Shown one piece after another: positions 61,167-64,000 of a DNA stretch of 64,000 bases. Positions within the stretch are counted from its first letter, which is position 1. Each line of letters opens with the position of its first letter. The DNA is from Oasisia sp. SBJ-2009 (taxonomy: Eukaryota; Annelida; Polychaeta; Sabellida; Siboglinidae): the NCBI GenBank assembly GCA_964017155.1, contig OZ024861.1, positions 14,847,389 through 14,911,388 on the forward strand. Reading direction: 5' to 3'. The notes under the pieces were generated by a model that was not told the origin of the DNA, did no database searches, and worked only from the letters and a program-made list of their open reading frames with translations. The translations under genes and the position numbers were made by a program.

Positions 61167-63406
61167 ATGTGCACGGTGTCTAACAAAATTGAAAACAGCA
61201 GGCTCAATGCTTACATATGTCCACATTCCTTCACCCCACTGGCGTCAAAGACGCAAATCCCACCGCGATGCGGTCGAGATTACACTAAAGAAACGCATCT
61301 GTCGCCAGCATTCGGCTGCGCGGCAAAGTAATGGCGGCAAACCGGAAGACGCGCCACAACAATACCGTGACGTCACGACATTACGGCAGACGTGCCATTT
61401 TCGTTCCCGGCGACGTCAAATTTCAAGATGGCGACGCCTTTGATCTAAGCAAACTGGGAGGGGAGGCGCTTTCTTCCACGTTTACTTCGTTCTTTCAATG
61501 TTTTACTTGCGCTAGCTTATTTCGCAATAAGGTACACACATAGGACTAGAGTTGTATTATGGTACGACGGCCTGTGCGACATTCGGGTACTTTTTATGCA
61601 CGATGCAAGTCAATGTGCGTGGCGTATAACACCGATTAGATTCAACAATGCCAGACTCTCTCCATTGATTTTTAGACCAAATATATCAGGCCTGCTGCGT
61701 CCGCGCGTATTAAGACCACTGCACTACCCTACCCGCGCCTCTTGTAATGAAGTTTCAAACCTAGGAGCAATTGAGGTTGGCTTGCATTCTGCGCAAGTGC
61801 CTAATTCTTGTCGGAAATGGAACAGAATATTCATATTCGTGTTCTCATTCACAGTACACTGTATATGGTGCATACCACTCTTCGATGAGTTGTCTCAAAG
61901 TCTCAAGCAGCTTTCCACCTATGCCTAGGCAAACAAACGTTTGGACAGTATCTAATTTCACATTCGTACTGCTGAGCTTCAAACTACTACACTCAACGAC
62001 AGAAGTTCCCTTCACTGTGTTGGCAATCTACTCTCTGCGATCTGGAACTCTAAAATGTCTTAACGGCGACGCCACGAGGGCTGTATGCAGGCTGCGCATA
62101 GATGTATCTGAAGCATTATATGCCATTCCATGCGATAAAAGACGTTCGTTCGCATACAGTCTAGATTTACTCTGTAGTGTAATACGCTTTGTAGGACGTA
62201 CAATGTGTGTAGCTAGCTCAACATCAATGATTATATGATGCGACCATTGCCTGTTAGTTGCTTTGTGGTTTCGTTTTCATATTGAACTGGCGACATGTCT
62301 GCTCTTTGGTTTCAGGTCTTCCTATTTGAGACCGACGTGTGAGCGACACAGACCGTCTGAGAATGAGACGCGCGAGTAGTGATGACCCCCACGCATGTCT
62401 AGTATATCACTTCGTAGTTGTCTGGGTAGTTTGGAACAACCCTTGGTTTCTCGTATGGCTCTTCGCCATCGCTGTTATGTCTAGCCGTTGGCGTTACCTG
62501 TTTGTCGGCACAGCGCTCATGACACGGCCAAAGAGCTGGCCTGTTGGCACTGATCACTGTAGCATATGCTATTGTTTCCAAGGCAATGTAACAACATATG
62601 CATTCGAACTCCGTCACTACCTAGATACAAATCTGCGTGCCGAGATATGTGTGACTGCAATAAATATGGGTCTCAAAACATAGAATGATCTCTACACTTG
62701 TCTTTGAAGGAAGACATGTCAAATGCGTACCCTTGAGTTACACTATTGCAAAGAAAGAGGCACTTGTGTAGGTAGCCTTGGCATGCTGATTCGTAAGTAT
62801 GCTGTTTCCAGTCGAGATGAATGCGTTGTGCTTGGTGTCATGACGGTCAAAGAATCATCTACTCACCTGTATTGAGTGGGTGTATGTGTACAAGCGATAA
62901 TGTGTGTGGCATTCGCCGCGCGAATGGTGCTTATGCATATCAGTTTTAATATACTTTCCGCGGTGCGATCCCGGTCTCTTACACAAGTTTCGTTTCATGT
63001 GCATTATTTTGCATCATATTTTGACATTGCGTATCTTGAAATACATCGTATAGCGTGAACAATAGCTCGATCAATCGTCTGAGTAAAACGTTTCGATTGT
63101 GAGAACTGCAACATCAAAACTAATGTCCACTCGCACTAGCTGTGATATATGTATCGATGTCATGCTATCATTGATTTGATTCTCCCAGTGACCGGCCTAC
63201 ATTATCATCTACCTCAACATGTTATATAAAAAAAATAACTTGATAAAAACAACGATTCACCCACTGTCGAATGACTGTTCCGCGTCGCCAATCTTCACAT
63301 CATCTGGCCTGGGCGGTCAGTAATGCTGCCAGAAGTATTCGGCCACGTGTCGCTTTATCTTCACCGGGCGCAGACACCTGAGAAAAAACATTAAAACAGC
63401 GTTACA
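61167..63406 (+). repeat. Repeat unit U28, right-edge subtype
   Basis: 2240 bases. A two-base deletion near 61294 (AAACGCATC for AAACTGGCATC) shifts the cassette frames. The G tract is GGG-A-GGGG at 61456-61463. CRE intact. A TAG replaces TCG near 62682 and shortens the 122-codon plus frame to 114 codons. These markers, plus ACTAGAGTTG, are shared with U29 and not with U2 to U27. Confidence 0.97.
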
Positions 63407-64000
63407 ATGTGCACGGTGTCTAACAAAATTGAAAACAGCAGGCTCAATGCTTACATATGTCCACATTCGTTCACCCCACTGGCGTCAAAGACGCAAATCC
63501 CACCGCGATGCGGTCGAGATTACACTAAAGAAACGCATCTGTCGCCAGCATTCGGCTGCGCGGCAAAGTAATGGCGGCAAACCGGAAGACGCGCCACAAC
63601 AATACCGTGACGTCACGACATTACGGCAGACGTGCCATTTTCGTTCCCGGCGACGTCAAATTTCAAGATGGCGACGCCTTTGATCTAAGCAAACTGGGAG
63701 GGGAGGCGCTTTCTTCCACGTTTACTTCGTTCTTTCAATGTTTTACTTGCGCTAGCTTATTTCGCAATAAGGTACACACATAGGACTAGAGTTGTATTAT
63801 GGTACGACGGCCTGTGCGACATTCGGGTACTTTTTATGCACGATGCAAGTCAATGTGCGTGGCGTATAACACCGATTAGATTCAACAATGCCAGACTCTC
63901 TCCATTGATTTTTAGACCAAATATATCAGGCCTGCTGCGTCCGCGCGTATTAAGACCACTGCACTACCCTACCCGCGCCTCTTGTAATGAAGTTTCAAAC
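63407..64000 (+). repeat. Repeat unit U29, partial (left part only)
   Basis: First 594 bases of a further unit, cut by the window end. It repeats the two-base deletion and the GGG-A-GGGG tract (63696-63703) of U28, so the U28 subtype spans at least two consecutive units. Confidence 0.97.

Larger units (their letters stand above)
1..64000. repeat. Tandem macrosatellite array, about 2.24-kb unit, 28 full copies plus two partial copies
   Basis: The same sequence recurs from end to end with anchor-to-anchor spacing of 2239 to 2250 bases, always in the same orientation, with no insertion of unrelated DNA. Most neighbouring units differ by only a few substitutions; U1 is several percent different in its promoter-like part. 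Subtracting the poly-G tract leaves 2234 bases in almost every unit. Shared variants at two-, four- and five-unit spacing show homogenisation by unequal exchange or segmental duplication. Unit size, purity and CpG richness fit a eukaryotic macrosatellite. I do not recognise the family. What it does is unknown. Confidence 0.98.

Noticed and set aside
1..64000. CRISPR array or other prokaryotic direct-repeat system
   Set aside because: The repeated unit is over 2.2 kb with no short repeat-spacer alternation, no cas genes and no unique spacers.
1..64000. Tandem rRNA, 5S, tRNA, snRNA, histone or spliced-leader gene cluster
   Set aside because: I looked for conserved cores of 5S, U1, U2, U5 and U6 RNAs and for tRNA B-box sequence. 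Only weak matches such as GTTTCAAACCT were seen, without a cloverleaf, and no histone-like frame is present.
1..64000. Bacterial or phage genes implied by many frames with GTG or TTG starts
   Set aside because: The frames overlap on both strands, lack ribosome-binding sites and recognisable domains, and repeat once per satellite unit. The alternative starts are an artefact of a bacterial start-codon rule.
1..64000. Transposon with terminal inverted repeats, LTRs or target-site duplications defining the unit
   Set aside because: Units join directly with no visible terminal repeats, no duplicated target site and no transposase or reverse transcriptase motif in any frame.

Overview
The whole 64 kb window is one uninterrupted head-to-tail tandem array. 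A unit of about 2.24 kb is repeated 28 times in full, with a 563-base partial unit at the left edge and a 594-base partial at the right. No flanking unique DNA is visible, so the array continues beyond both window ends or stops very close to them. No bacterial operon, phage module, rRNA, tRNA, snRNA, CRISPR or recognisable transposon gene was found. The pattern is that of a eukaryotic macrosatellite: megasatellite-size units, concerted evolution and mixed higher-order periodicity. CpG dinucleotides are plentiful, and the unit carries metazoan-type promoter motifs. I infer an animal genome, perhaps an invertebrate, but the sequence does not let me name the species.

Units are numbered here from a fixed anchor (an ATGTGCACGG sequence), U0 (partial) to U29 (partial). 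Their length is nearly constant: apart from U1, every full unit equals 2234 bases plus the length of one poly-G tract, minus a few identifiable 1-2 base deletions. The poly-G tract varies from 6 to 17 and is the only hypervariable site. Layout within a unit, in + coordinates from the anchor: a CpG-rich promoter-like cassette at about +165 to +270 (ATGGCGGC, an ETS-type CCGGAAG, a 12-bp palindromic CRE and an AAGATGGCG YY1/PHO-type site); the poly-G tract at about +290; a strongly conserved block at about +430 to +1080 open in both directions; a second open block at about +1175 to +1545; and a more A+T-rich stretch with a TATA-like palindrome, a CCAAT box, a CACGTG E-box and splice-like signals read on the minus strand.

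If the unit is transcribed, the minus strand has the better-ordered signals. Reading leftward, the cassette of one unit is followed by a textbook polypyrimidine-AG acceptor, a 511-base putative exon ending in CAG|GTGAGT, a 246-base putative intron, and an in-phase open segment ending at TAG. Most substitutions in the open frames change amino acids on either strand, and stops and frameshifts occur in some units, so I make no confident protein-coding call. Candidate ORFs are listed once, in reference unit U13.

Variants shared between units show how the array grew. There are blocks duplicated at two-unit spacing (4483, 4490 and 4488 bases), four-unit spacing (8980) and five-unit spacing (11220), plus at least one clear mosaic unit (U25). 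U0 and U1 are the most divergent, and U28/U29 form their own subtype, as expected near array edges or block boundaries.
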